From: Anaerococcus sp. Marseille-P3915
GTDB lineage: Bacteria; Bacillota; Clostridia; Tissierellales; Peptoniphilaceae
Assembly (NCBI RefSeq): GCF_900258475.1
Contig: NZ_LT984887.1
Coordinates: forward strand, 629,303-693,302
DNA: 64,000 bases
Direction of reading: 5' to 3'
How positions within the stretch are numbered: the stretch's first letter is position 1; each line of letters begins with the position of its first letter. Below the pieces are notes generated by a model. That model did not search any database. It saw only the letters and a list, made by a program, of their open reading frames with translations, and was not told the DNA's origin. Positions 55,008 through 62,927 of this stretch are shown one piece after another. A program made the position numbers and the translations under genes.

Positions 55008-55978
55008 AAGAGTCCTCCCTCAGCCATTTCCAGGAAATCTTCTTTTTTAAGGTCAAGTCCTGCAAATATCCTAGGAAGGAAGAAGTCAAAGCTTGTTATC
55101 TTTGAATGGATACTTGCTCCTGGTACTCCCATTAGATAAGTTTTATCATCCTTTGCAACCATCAGCATATTGCCTGGTTGCATAGGGATTCCTTGAACAA
55201 TGACCTCTGCTCCTGTTTTTCTTATTGCTCTAGGTGTTATATCATCAGGATCTACGCTCATTCCACCTGTAAATATTACAAGATCTGCACCAGCATCTTT
55301 AAATTTCTTATAAGTTTCAACAAGTCTCTCTTCATCGTCAGGTAGAAATTCAAAGCCCAAGATTTGGGTTTCAAAGTGGCTTAGTTTTTCTTCCAAAACA
55401 GGCCTAAAGGCATCTTTTATCCTACCATAATAAACTTCATCACCTGTTATGATGCATCCTACTTTTAGTTTTTTAAATTCTTTTACCTCGAAAACTGGAC
55501 CAGCATTTAAGATTTCCTTAGCCTTCTCTACTTGCCATTTATCTGTCCAAAGTGGGACAATCCTTGCCCCTACAAGCTTATCGTGAGGCTCTACCCTTAT
55601 GTAGGATTTTTTGCATGTGATTGTATAATCTCCAATTTCATTTATAGCTCTTAAAAGCTTCCTGTTGATTATAAAAAGTCCTTCCTCCTTGCTTGAAAGG
55701 TTGATTTTACCCTCGCTAACTTCTGATATTTCAATATTAGAGCCAGCAAGAAGTGGGCCAATCGCACTGATTGCATCTTCTTCGTGGACTTGATTTTCTT
55801 CTAATTCTCCTACATATATGTGATCTTTGCCAATATTTTTAAGTTCTTCTATGTCAGCCTCTTTTACGATATGACCCCTCTTAAATTTCACACCCTTAAA
55901 ACCGTCTTCCATAATTGCTGTGAGGTCATGGAGAAGAGGCAAGCCAATAGCATCTTCAACTCTTATCTTCTTAATCAT
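55004..55978 (-). CDS. MoeA-like molybdopterin-binding protein
   Basis: 324 residues, shorter than classic MoeA (about 400). The N-terminal part (VEDAIGLPLLHDLTAI, ...FKGVKFKRGHIVKEADIEEL) resembles the MoeA entry domain in compressed form. The C-terminal MoCF-binding region is clear: VGCIITGDEVYYG, VIFTGGMSVDPDDITPRAI, YLMGVPGASIHSKITSFD. The Se-dependent hydroxylase clusters commonly have this short form. It may insert molybdate, or bind the cofactor during its maturation. It overlaps the MOSC gene by 8 bp. Which function applies cannot be judged from sequence. Confidence 0.85.
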   Translation of the reverse strand: MIKKIRVEDAIGLPLLHDLTAIMEDGFKGVKFKRGHIVKEADIEELKNIGKDHIYVGELEENQVHEEDAISAIGPLLAGSNIEISEVSEGKINLSSKEEGLFIINRKLLRAINEIGDYTITCKKSYIRVEPHDKLVGARIVPLWTDKWQVEKAKEILNAGPVFEVKEFKKLKVGCIITGDEVYYGRIKDAFRPVLEEKLSHFETQILGFEFLPDDEERLVETYKKFKDAGADLVIFTGGMSVDPDDITPRAIRKTGAEVIVQGIPMQPGNMLMVAKDDKTYLMGVPGASIHSKITSFDFFLPRIFAGLDLKKEDFLEMAEGGLL

Positions 55979-56402
55979 TTTTTATCCTTATTTTATCTTC
56001 TGGAAAAATTTCTCCTTCTTTTTTGACTATAGTAAAAATCCCCTCAGTTGGCATAATGCACTCGCCTGTAAGATTTCTAATCTCGCAACCCTTGTGGCAT
56101 TCTTTGCCAATTTGAGTAACTTCAAGCTCACATTCACCTATCTCAAGAATTGTCCCAATAGGCAAGGTATGAAGGGTAATTCCCTCTGTCATTATATTTT
56201 CAGCAAAATCTCCAGGTTTTAAACTAGGAATTTTCTCTTTCATTTTATTTAAAGACTCAATTGCTAAGAGCGATACCTGCCTATGCCAATTTCCAGCGTG
56301 GGCATCACCGATAATTCCGTGGTTTTTCTTAAGGGTAATACTCGGAACTGGAGTCTTAATCGTCCCCTTTTTTTCGCTGATATTAACCGATATAACTTTC
56401 AT
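55971..56402 (-). CDS. MOSC-domain protein
   Basis: 143 residues from the ATG at 56402 (GGAG 10 bases upstream, inside moaC). The single MOSC domain is shown by GIIGDAHAGNWHRQVSLLAIES and the conserved cysteine region EVTQIGKECHKGCEIRNLTGECIMPTEGIFTIV. MOSC proteins handle sulfur transfer to, or binding of, molybdenum cofactor. Standing between moaC and the MoeA-like gene, it may hold cofactor or deliver S/Se to it. Extra cysteines (KECHKGC) make it a candidate carrier. The role is inferred. Confidence 0.88.
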   Translation of the reverse strand: MKVISVNISEKKGTIKTPVPSITLKKNHGIIGDAHAGNWHRQVSLLAIESLNKMKEKIPSLKPGDFAENIMTEGITLHTLPIGTILEIGECELEVTQIGKECHKGCEIRNLTGECIMPTEGIFTIVKKEGEIFPEDKIRIKND

Positions 56403-56871
56403 TTTTGTAGTCTCCACTCTTGCCACCTGTCTTTCTAAGCAGCTTGATTTCACCAATTTCTATATCTTTTTGAACGGCCTTACACATATCATAAATTGTT
56501 AGAGCAGTCACGCTTACTGCTGTGAGAGCTTCCATCTCTACCCCAGTCTTTGCATTTAACATAGCTCTTGCAAATATTTCTATGACTTTTCTCTCATCAT
56601 CCATCTTAAATTCAATATCGACTGATGTAAGATTGATAGGATGACACATGGGAATTAAATTTGAAGTATTCTTAGCCGCCATAATTCCAGCAACCTTAGC
56701 AACTGTTAGCACATCTCCCTTTTGAATTTCTTGATTTTTGACCATGGTATAGGTTTTGTCATTTAAAAAAACCTTGCCTGTAGCAAGGGCAAGTCTATCG
56801 GTGGATTTCTTATTAGAAACATCGACCATCCTTGCCCTACCATTTTCATCTAAGTGTGTGAATTTATCCAT
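56383..56871 (-). CDS. moaC: Cyclic pyranopterin monophosphate synthase MoaC
   Basis: 162 residues, the standard length. Conserved blocks: FTHLDENGRARMVDVSNKK, IMAAKNTSNLIPMCHPINLT and GVEMEALTAVSVTALTIYDMCKA, with the catalytic lysine in DIEIGEIKLLRKTGGKSGD. It forms cyclic pyranopterin monophosphate from the product of MoaA. It starts right after moaA (0 bp) and overlaps the MOSC gene by 20 bp. No moaD or moaE gene is present in the window, so the sulfur-insertion step must be encoded elsewhere. Confidence 0.96.
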   Translation of the reverse strand: MDKFTHLDENGRARMVDVSNKKSTDRLALATGKVFLNDKTYTMVKNQEIQKGDVLTVAKVAGIMAAKNTSNLIPMCHPINLTSVDIEFKMDDERKVIEIFARAMLNAKTGVEMEALTAVSVTALTIYDMCKAVQKDIEIGEIKLLRKTGGKSGDYKNESYIG

Positions 56872-57810
56872 CTATCCTCCTATCGAGCTCATTGTTCGAG
56901 CACTTTCTGAGCCACTTTCATCTAGCTTGTGACTTTGGGGTTTATTATAAATTGTAGCTTTGATTAGCCTTTCCTTATCAGGTCTAGACAAGCCCTTTAT
57001 TGAAATCTCATCCTTTGAATGCAGGCAGGCCTTAAGTTTGCCATCTGATGTAAGCCTAATCCTGTTGCAATCACCACAAAATTTATGGCTAAGAGGTGAA
57101 ATTAGACCAACCTTTCCCTTATAGCCTTTAATTTTATAAGTCCTCGTAACCCCATCAAAGCCAAGGTCTTTCTTTTCATAATCTTTAAGCAAATTTGAAT
57201 TTTCCTTGTAATTATTTTTATCAAAAGCAAGATCAGCACCAATTGGCATCAGTTCAATAAACCTTACTTCGATTGGCTTATCTTTGGTTAATTCTATAAA
57301 ATCTGAGATCTCATCATCATTGAAAGCTTTTATAAGAACAACATTTATCTTAACCTTAAAACCTAAATCTATTGCCTTATTAATCGATCTAATTACCTCG
57401 TCAAATCCATCAGATTTAGTAATTTGCTTAAATTTTTCCCTATCTAAGGTATCCAGACTAAAATTAAGCCTTGAAATCCCTAATTCTTTGAGCCTTTCAA
57501 GCTTGTCATAGACCATTGATCCGTTTGTAGTTATGGCAAAATCCTCAATACCATCAATTTTTGCTAGCATTTCTACAAGGTCCATTAGACCACGTCTTGC
57601 AAAGGGCTCACCACCAGTTAACCTTATTTTCTTTATCCCTAGACCTACCATTATCTCCACAGTTTGGCAAATTTCTTCAAAAGATAGGATATCTTCATGC
57701 TTTAGAAGGTCTATTCCTTTATCACCCATGCAATATTTGCACCTAAAATTACACCTGTCAGTGACAGATATTCTTAAGTATGAAATTTCCCTTCCAAATT
57801 TATCTTTCAT
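56872..57810 (-). CDS. moaA: GTP 3',8-cyclase MoaA
   Basis: 312 residues, radical SAM. The first [4Fe-4S] cluster is in SVTDRCNFRCKYCMGDKG; the second cluster lies near the C-terminus in SHKFCGDCNRIRLTSDGKLKACLHS. The family's C-terminal double glycine is present (MSSIGG). Substrate residues include RLTGGEPFARRGL. It starts molybdopterin synthesis from GTP. One bp separates it from modC, showing that molybdate uptake and cofactor synthesis share a transcript. GAGGGAT serves as ribosome binding site. Confidence 0.96.
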   Translation of the reverse strand: MKDKFGREISYLRISVTDRCNFRCKYCMGDKGIDLLKHEDILSFEEICQTVEIMVGLGIKKIRLTGGEPFARRGLMDLVEMLAKIDGIEDFAITTNGSMVYDKLERLKELGISRLNFSLDTLDREKFKQITKSDGFDEVIRSINKAIDLGFKVKINVVLIKAFNDDEISDFIELTKDKPIEVRFIELMPIGADLAFDKNNYKENSNLLKDYEKKDLGFDGVTRTYKIKGYKGKVGLISPLSHKFCGDCNRIRLTSDGKLKACLHSKDEISIKGLSRPDKERLIKATIYNKPQSHKLDESGSESARTMSSIGG

Positions 57811-57811
57811 T

Positions 57812-58840
57812 TTATCCCTCTTTCAAGCAAATAAGAGCTTCCTCACTTATTGTTAAAAAAATCGGTCCGTCTTTAAGTTTATTATAGGCTTCTTTACTAA
57901 TCTCAATCTTCAAATCTTCATAAATTTTATTGTCTTTATTGTAGACAATTATAAAAGAATTGATATTTTCGATTAAGCGATAAGTCTCAATTTTAATAGA
58001 GTCATCGGTTAATGGACCATTGCTTAATCTAAATACCTTATCTTTTATGCCAATAATGTCTCCATCAAATTTACGGCTCGTCCTTATAGATATACCCCAA
58101 GCCTTAAGGAAAATCTCATTATCTTTAATAACAAAAGTCGAAAAGTTCTTAATTCCAATAAGCTTAGACTCAGTAATATTTGTAGGATTTTCAAAAAACT
58201 CAGATTTATCCTTAATACAATTAGTCTTGCCAGAGCTAATACTTACGATACTTTCACATATCCTGTATACCTCTTCCTTGTTATGACTAACCAGAATAGT
58301 TTTAAGCTTGTAAGTATCTATAAAATTCATGACTTCTTCTTCAATTTCTGACCTCAAATATTCATCCAAGGCAGAAAATGGTTCATCAAGGAGAAGGATT
58401 TCAGGATTATTAACTAGAATCCTACAAAGGGCTGTTCTCTGTCTTTCTCCACCAGAAATTTGATATGGATACTTATCCTTAATATGAAAAATCTTCATTT
58501 CATTTAATTTATCTTCAATATCAACTATATTTTTATCCCTAAGACCGGCTATAACATTTTCCTTAACTGTAAAATTAGGAAATAGAGCGTAGTCTTGAAA
58601 AAGAAAACCAACACGTCTTTCTTGAGCTTTGAGATTAATTTTCTTTTCGGAATCAAAAAGAGTCCTGCCATTAAGGATAATCTTGCCTGAATCAGGCTTA
58701 ATAAGACCTGCTATAGCCTTTAAGGTCAGACTTTTCCCAGAACCAGAAGGTCCCAAAAGTCCAAGCCTTGAATCTTCCATGATAAAGTCGGTATCCAGAA
58801 AAAAATTTTTGAAAGTTTTTTTAATCTTACATTCTAACAT
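57812..58840 (-). CDS. modC: Molybdate ABC transporter ATP-binding protein
   Basis: 342 residues. Walker A GPSGSGKSLTLKAIAG, Q-loop LFQDYALFPNFTVKEN, signature QISGGERQRTALCR, Walker B EILLLDEPFSALD and H-loop LVSHNKEEVYR are all intact in the first 220 residues. A C-terminal MOP/TOBE-like region (about 230-342) may sense molybdate. It overlaps modB at 58840. With ModB and ModA it brings in molybdate for the molybdenum hydroxylases of this island. Confidence 0.95.
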   Translation of the reverse strand: MLECKIKKTFKNFFLDTDFIMEDSRLGLLGPSGSGKSLTLKAIAGLIKPDSGKIILNGRTLFDSEKKINLKAQERRVGFLFQDYALFPNFTVKENVIAGLRDKNIVDIEDKLNEMKIFHIKDKYPYQISGGERQRTALCRILVNNPEILLLDEPFSALDEYLRSEIEEEVMNFIDTYKLKTILVSHNKEEVYRICESIVSISSGKTNCIKDKSEFFENPTNITESKLIGIKNFSTFVIKDNEIFLKAWGISIRTSRKFDGDIIGIKDKVFRLSNGPLTDDSIKIETYRLIENINSFIIVYNKDNKIYEDLKIEISKEAYNKLKDGPIFLTISEEALICLKEG

Positions 58841-59496
58841 CAGGAAGACTTCCTTTTCTCAAATAAATTTATAGAAATCAAAACAACAAAGGATATTAAA
58901 ACATTGATCATAACCCACCTATAGGCCATTTGGTCTTGGCCAATCCTCCACAACTGGTAAACTGTGGTAGAAATTGTAGCAGTCTTATTGGGAATGAAAC
59001 CAGAAACCATGCTAGTAGCTCCATATTCACCTAGAGCTCTAGCAAAAGATAAAATTATTCCAGCAATAATCTCCTCCTTGCAATTAGGAAGTATTATCCT
59101 CCAAAATATCCAGGTATTTGATTTGCCAAGGGTTTGGGCAGCAAAGCTTAAGTTTTCATCAAAGGCTTCAAAAGCCCCCCTGCTTGTCCTATACATAAGA
59201 GGAAATCCGACAAGGATTCCAGCTACAACTGCAGCCTGCCAATTCATAATCAGTTTGATATCAAAATTTCCTAAAAATTTACCAAAAAAATTATTTGGTC
59301 CCAATATTTTTAAAAGAAAAAAACCAAGAACTGTAGGAGGAAGGACTAAAGGCATAGTCAAAATCACATCGAGTATGCCCTTAAGTGTTCGTGGTAGCTC
59401 TTTAATCTTATAAGCTAAAAATATTCCAAGGAAAAATATAAAAATTGTTGAAATTGTGGCAATTCTTATAGAATTATATAAAGGAAATAAATCCAT
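58840..59496 (-). CDS. modB: Molybdate ABC transporter permease
   Basis: 218 residues with about five membrane helices. The EAA loop that docks to ModC is FAAQTLGKSNTWIFWRIILPNCKEEIIAGIILSFARALGEYGAT. Overlap with modA by a single base (TAATG) and with modC. Standard length for ModB. Confidence 0.95.
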   Translation of the reverse strand: MDLFPLYNSIRIATISTIFIFFLGIFLAYKIKELPRTLKGILDVILTMPLVLPPTVLGFFLLKILGPNNFFGKFLGNFDIKLIMNWQAAVVAGILVGFPLMYRTSRGAFEAFDENLSFAAQTLGKSNTWIFWRIILPNCKEEIIAGIILSFARALGEYGATSMVSGFIPNKTATISTTVYQLWRIGQDQMAYRWVMINVLISFVVLISINLFEKRKSS

Positions 59497-60347
59497 TATT
59501 CAGCCTGTTTAAATCCATATTTTTCAAAGATTTCCCTAGCCTTATCGCTATTAAGAAAAGATATAAACTTATCAGCATCTTCCCTATTTTTGCTATCCTT
59601 AAGAACAGCCGCAGGATATATTACCTTCTTATCTAAAAGGCTAGGATCAGCCTTAGCTACAATCTTAAGACCAGCAGTCTTTGCATCAGTAGAGTAGATA
59701 ATTCCACAATCAACAGCACCTTCGCTAATCCAAGATGTCACTTCCTTAACATTTGAACCAAAAGTAACCTTGCTTTGGATTGTATCCCAAATGCCCATAT
59801 TCTTAAGAAGAGATTCAGAATATTGTCCAACAGGAACATCAGCATTGCCTAGGGCAATTGTATCAACAAGGTCAGTATTTAAATCCTCAAAAGACTTGAT
59901 ATCTTTACTAGAATCTTCCTTTACTGCAAGAGTCACTTCATTTTCTAGAAGGTTAAAACGTGAATCAGGATCAATCTCAAGATCAGAATCCTTCTTATCA
60001 CTAGTTGGATCTAACTCATCCATTTGCTTACTAGCTGCTGAAATAAAGACATCGCAGGCTGCTCCCTCAGCAATTTGGCTTTTAAGAGTACCTGAAGAAT
60101 CAAAGTTAAAAACAAGATTCACCCCAGGATTATCCTTTTCAAACTCAGCCTTAATCTCAGTCAAAGACTCAGTCATAGAAGCCGCAGCAAAAACAGTCAA
60201 ACTCTTCTTATCTTCCTTATTCACTTGGTCCAACTCAGTTTTCGCATCCACTTTAACATCCTTAGCATCATTACCCTTAGCTCCACAGCCCACAAAAACA
60301 AGGCCGCAGAGCAAAGAGATAGCCACAATCCTAAAATTTCTTTTCAT
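59496..60347 (-). CDS. modA: Molybdate-binding lipoprotein
   Basis: 283 residues. Lipoprotein signal MKRNFRIVAISLLCGLVFVG then Cys21. The ligand-binding segments SLTVFAAASMTESLTEIKAEF, FNFDSSGTLKSQIAEGA and GNADVPVGQYSESLLKN match ModA. A short acidic/Lys linker (about 25-48) places the domain off the membrane. First gene of the modABC-moaA-moaC-MOSC-moeA-mogA operon; GGGAGG before ATG. The extended -10 (TGATATAAT, 60388-60396) is 40 bp upstream. Confidence 0.95.
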   Translation of the reverse strand: MKRNFRIVAISLLCGLVFVGCGAKGNDAKDVKVDAKTELDQVNKEDKKSLTVFAAASMTESLTEIKAEFEKDNPGVNLVFNFDSSGTLKSQIAEGAACDVFISAASKQMDELDPTSDKKDSDLEIDPDSRFNLLENEVTLAVKEDSSKDIKSFEDLNTDLVDTIALGNADVPVGQYSESLLKNMGIWDTIQSKVTFGSNVKEVTSWISEGAVDCGIIYSTDAKTAGLKIVAKADPSLLDKKVIYPAAVLKDSKNREDADKFISFLNSDKAREIFEKYGFKQAE

Positions 60348-60387
60348 AGTACCTCCCTAATTTCTAAAATTGACTACTTTCTGGATT

Positions 60388-60396
60388 ATTATATCA
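60388..60396 (-). promoter_or_regulatory. Extended -10 promoter of the mod-moa operon
   Basis: On the minus strand TGATATAAT is a TGn-extended -10 with a T-rich but poor -35. No ModE-like palindrome was seen around it. Confidence 0.5.
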
Positions 60397-60548
60397 TATT
60401 TTAAAAACAAAAAATATAGGAAAATGTATTTACTAAATTGAAAAACTATCGAAAATTCAAAGCTTAATAAATTCAAAAATAATTAACTAGTTAAGGGCTG
60501 ATTTCACTAGAAATAGCTAATTGTTCATTAGAACCTATGTCAAAACTA

Positions 60549-60759
60549 GGATCACTCCCGCGTGTGCGGGTATTACGCCTTATCACTACCCCCAGTTTCA
60601 AGGTCATCTGGATCACCCCCGCGTGTGCGGGTATTACAATCCTAAAAAGTCTTAAAGAACTTGAGTCTTAGGATCACCCCCGCGTGTGCGGGTATTACGA
60701 TATCCAATGATTTATTTTGAAAAAGATGGTAGGATCACCCCCGCGTGTGCGGGTATTAC
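60549..60759 (-). CRISPR. Type I-E CRISPR array, four repeats and three spacers
   Basis: Four 28-bp repeats at 60549-60576, 60610-60637, 60671-60698 and 60732-60759, with three spacers of exactly 33 bp (61-bp period). On the plus strand repeats start GGATCACCCCCGCG and end GCGGGTATTAC, with the hairpin CCCGC/GCGGG; read on the minus strand they resemble type I-E repeats of streptococci (GTAATACCCGCACACGCGGG). The leftmost repeat has C-to-T at 60556, as expected for the leader-distal end, so the leader lies to the right near 60760-60800 next to cas2 and the array is transcribed leftward. No degenerate repeat was found further left. Confidence 0.95.
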
Positions 60760-60787
60760 ACTAAGTTATCCTCTATTTTTCAATCTT

Positions 60788-61189
60788 TTATTTTATATTT
60801 TCCAAAAATTCATTCACTTTGCTAGATAATATTGCAGTTATTCTTGCATCATCTAGGGCTCTGTGTTTTTGCGTATGCTCTATACCGTATTTATTTAAGG
60901 CGGTCTGAAGTTTATAGTTTTTCATAAATAAATTTTCTTTTTTTACATACTCCATTAGATCATAGCATTGATTTCTTATCATTTGTAATCCATTTTGTTT
61001 AAGGCGTGTATTTAAAAATTTAATATCGAATGCAAAATTATAACCTACTAGTTTATAATTACATATAAAGTCCATAAGTTCTTCAAGGACTTCTTTTTCA
61101 TCCTTTCCATCAGCCAAATCTTCTTCACTTATTCCTGTTAAATTGACAATTTCTTTGTTTAATTTTATATCTTGCTTTATAAAATATGG
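60788..61189 (-). pseudogene. 3' part of the Cas2-fused DEDDh exonuclease, cut off by an IS
   Basis: An open frame from 61300 to 60788 contains, from about 61189 on, the missing part of a DnaQ-like domain: YFIKQDIKLNKEIVNLTGIS, then GYNFAFDIKFLNTRL with the second catalytic Asp, and KHRALDDARITA with the His and last Asp. It continues the fold interrupted in the cas2 gene at 62990. The stretch between 61190 and 61300 comes from the IS end and does not belong to it. No ribosome binding site is evident, so expression of this half is doubtful. Up to a few residues may be lost or changed at the junction. Confidence 0.85.
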
Positions 61190-61355
61190 TGATGTTGCAG
61201 AATAGGTAAATCTATTCTGCGCATTGCTTTTTTTATTATATATCTGTATCAAGCCATTAATTTTTATAGAAGTTTTTAAGTTGAGAATGAATTTTTCCAC
61301 ATTTTTATTAAAAATAGGCTCACTTAATAGAGCTTATGAAATTAATATTTTTTTC

Positions 61356-62915
61356 TTAAGCAGCTTTGTATTTTATGATGTTTAAATCTTTATTTTCTAT
61401 TTTTGATGACAGTTTATTTAAGTTTAGTGCTATTGATAAGAGGCATATTTCACTTATTATATTTTCTTTTCCTCTATGGTGGAATCTGTTGTAGTTTAAG
61501 CCTGACTTTATTTTGGAAAATGCTCCTTCGGCTTGGATTGATCTATTTAATCTTTCTTCTATTCCTTGGTCAGATATTATGTTTTCTAATGATTCTTTCC
61601 TATATTTTTGGAAGGTTTCTGCTATGTAGATTCCTTTAGTTTTTTGACCATCTTTGTTCCAATCAAAACACCTATAGACCTTTGTAGTTGTTATATATCC
61701 GCTTTTTCTTTTATTGTATCTGTCCTCGCATCTTATGAATTCTTTGCCTTCTTGTGATATATATTTGTCTTGACTTTCATCATAGATTAGACTTCCCTTA
61801 AATTCTTGCTCTTTTTTATATTTTCGTGTTTTTGATTGCTCATAGTTTGATGGTTTTATGTACGATGTTAGCTTATTTTCTTCTAGATATACATAGTTTT
61901 CTTCACTTTCATATCCTGCATCTGCTACTATTTTGTCTAGTTTGTTTGGATAGTTTTCTTGTAGTTTTTTTAAGAATGGTTTTAGGGTGTACATATCGTT
62001 TGTATGGTGGGATATATTTTCACCTATGATGAAACCTGATGCGCTTGCAAGCTGAATGTTGTAGGCTGGCTTTAGTTGACCATTTCTCATGTGGTCTTCT
62101 TTCATTCTCATGAAGGTTGCGTCATGGTCTGTTTTTGAGTAGGAGTTTCTGTAATCTCCCATTATTTCTAGGTGTTCTTGATAAGTTTCTAACTTATTTT
62201 TCCAATCTTTTAGTTGTTCATAGTCTCGTTGGAGTTGATGTTTTCTTTTTCCTTGACCATGTACGAAGTTTATTTTCTTTTCTTTACATTTTTTACTTAC
62301 TTGATTAAATACTATCTTTACTACTTCTAATACTAACGATGAGCTTAGGTCTTTATTTAAATTTAAGTGTTTTATTATTCTAATTCTTAGTTTTTCTTGC
62401 CATTTTTCTATGCTTCCTCTCCAGACAAAGCTGTATCTGTTAGCATAGGCTTCTATTTTCGTTCCATCTATGTAAATGCTTGATAGGTCTATTTGCTTTT
62501 CTTTTATTAATATTTGGACTATTTGCTTTAATAGGTTGGGTGCTAGTTTTACTATTTTTTGTCTGAACCTATTTATGGTAGAGTGATCTGGCGGATTTTG
62601 TCCGTCTAGTAAATATTTTATTCTTAGATCATATTTGCATGATTTTTCTATTTCCCTTGATGAGAATATTCCTTCTGAATAGCAGAATATTACTATCTCT
62701 AGCATGGTTACTGGATTTACAGTAGGTTTCCTTCCAAATGATGAGTAGACTTTTTTTAGTTCTGTTAGGTCTATCCTTTCAATTATATTTTTTACTATCC
62801 TTAGTTTTATATCATCTTGGATGTATATTTCTGTGTTAAAGTTTAATTTTAATTGAATTGTATCACCAACTAGTGTAAGATTAGTTAATGATGATGTATT
62901 TGTAACGGTTTTCAT
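61356..62915 (-). CDS. IS1182-family transposase
   Basis: 519 residues, complete. N-terminal DUF772-type region: GRKPTVNPVTMLEIVIFCY and PPDHSTINRFRQKIV. The DDE catalytic positions are in IYIDGTKIEAYANRY, KIVADAGYESEENY and QAEGAFSKIKSGLNYNRFHHRG. AT-rich, lysine-rich coding like the host. The ATG at 62915 has no obvious ribosome binding site; a TACAAT hexamer lies 6 bp before the ATG. Intact length and motifs suggest the element can still move. It is oriented like the cas genes. Confidence 0.92.
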   Translation of the reverse strand: MKTVTNTSSLTNLTLVGDTIQLKLNFNTEIYIQDDIKLRIVKNIIERIDLTELKKVYSSFGRKPTVNPVTMLEIVIFCYSEGIFSSREIEKSCKYDLRIKYLLDGQNPPDHSTINRFRQKIVKLAPNLLKQIVQILIKEKQIDLSSIYIDGTKIEAYANRYSFVWRGSIEKWQEKLRIRIIKHLNLNKDLSSSLVLEVVKIVFNQVSKKCKEKKINFVHGQGKRKHQLQRDYEQLKDWKNKLETYQEHLEIMGDYRNSYSKTDHDATFMRMKEDHMRNGQLKPAYNIQLASASGFIIGENISHHTNDMYTLKPFLKKLQENYPNKLDKIVADAGYESEENYVYLEENKLTSYIKPSNYEQSKTRKYKKEQEFKGSLIYDESQDKYISQEGKEFIRCEDRYNKRKSGYITTTKVYRCFDWNKDGQKTKGIYIAETFQKYRKESLENIISDQGIEERLNRSIQAEGAFSKIKSGLNYNRFHHRGKENIISEICLLSIALNLNKLSSKIENKDLNIIKYKAA

Positions 62916-62927
62916 AAATACATTGTA

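Noticed and set aside
60420-60548. Further degenerate CRISPR repeats to the left of the array
   Set aside because: No segment at the 61-bp period resembles the repeat; the CCCGC/GCGGG hairpin is absent.
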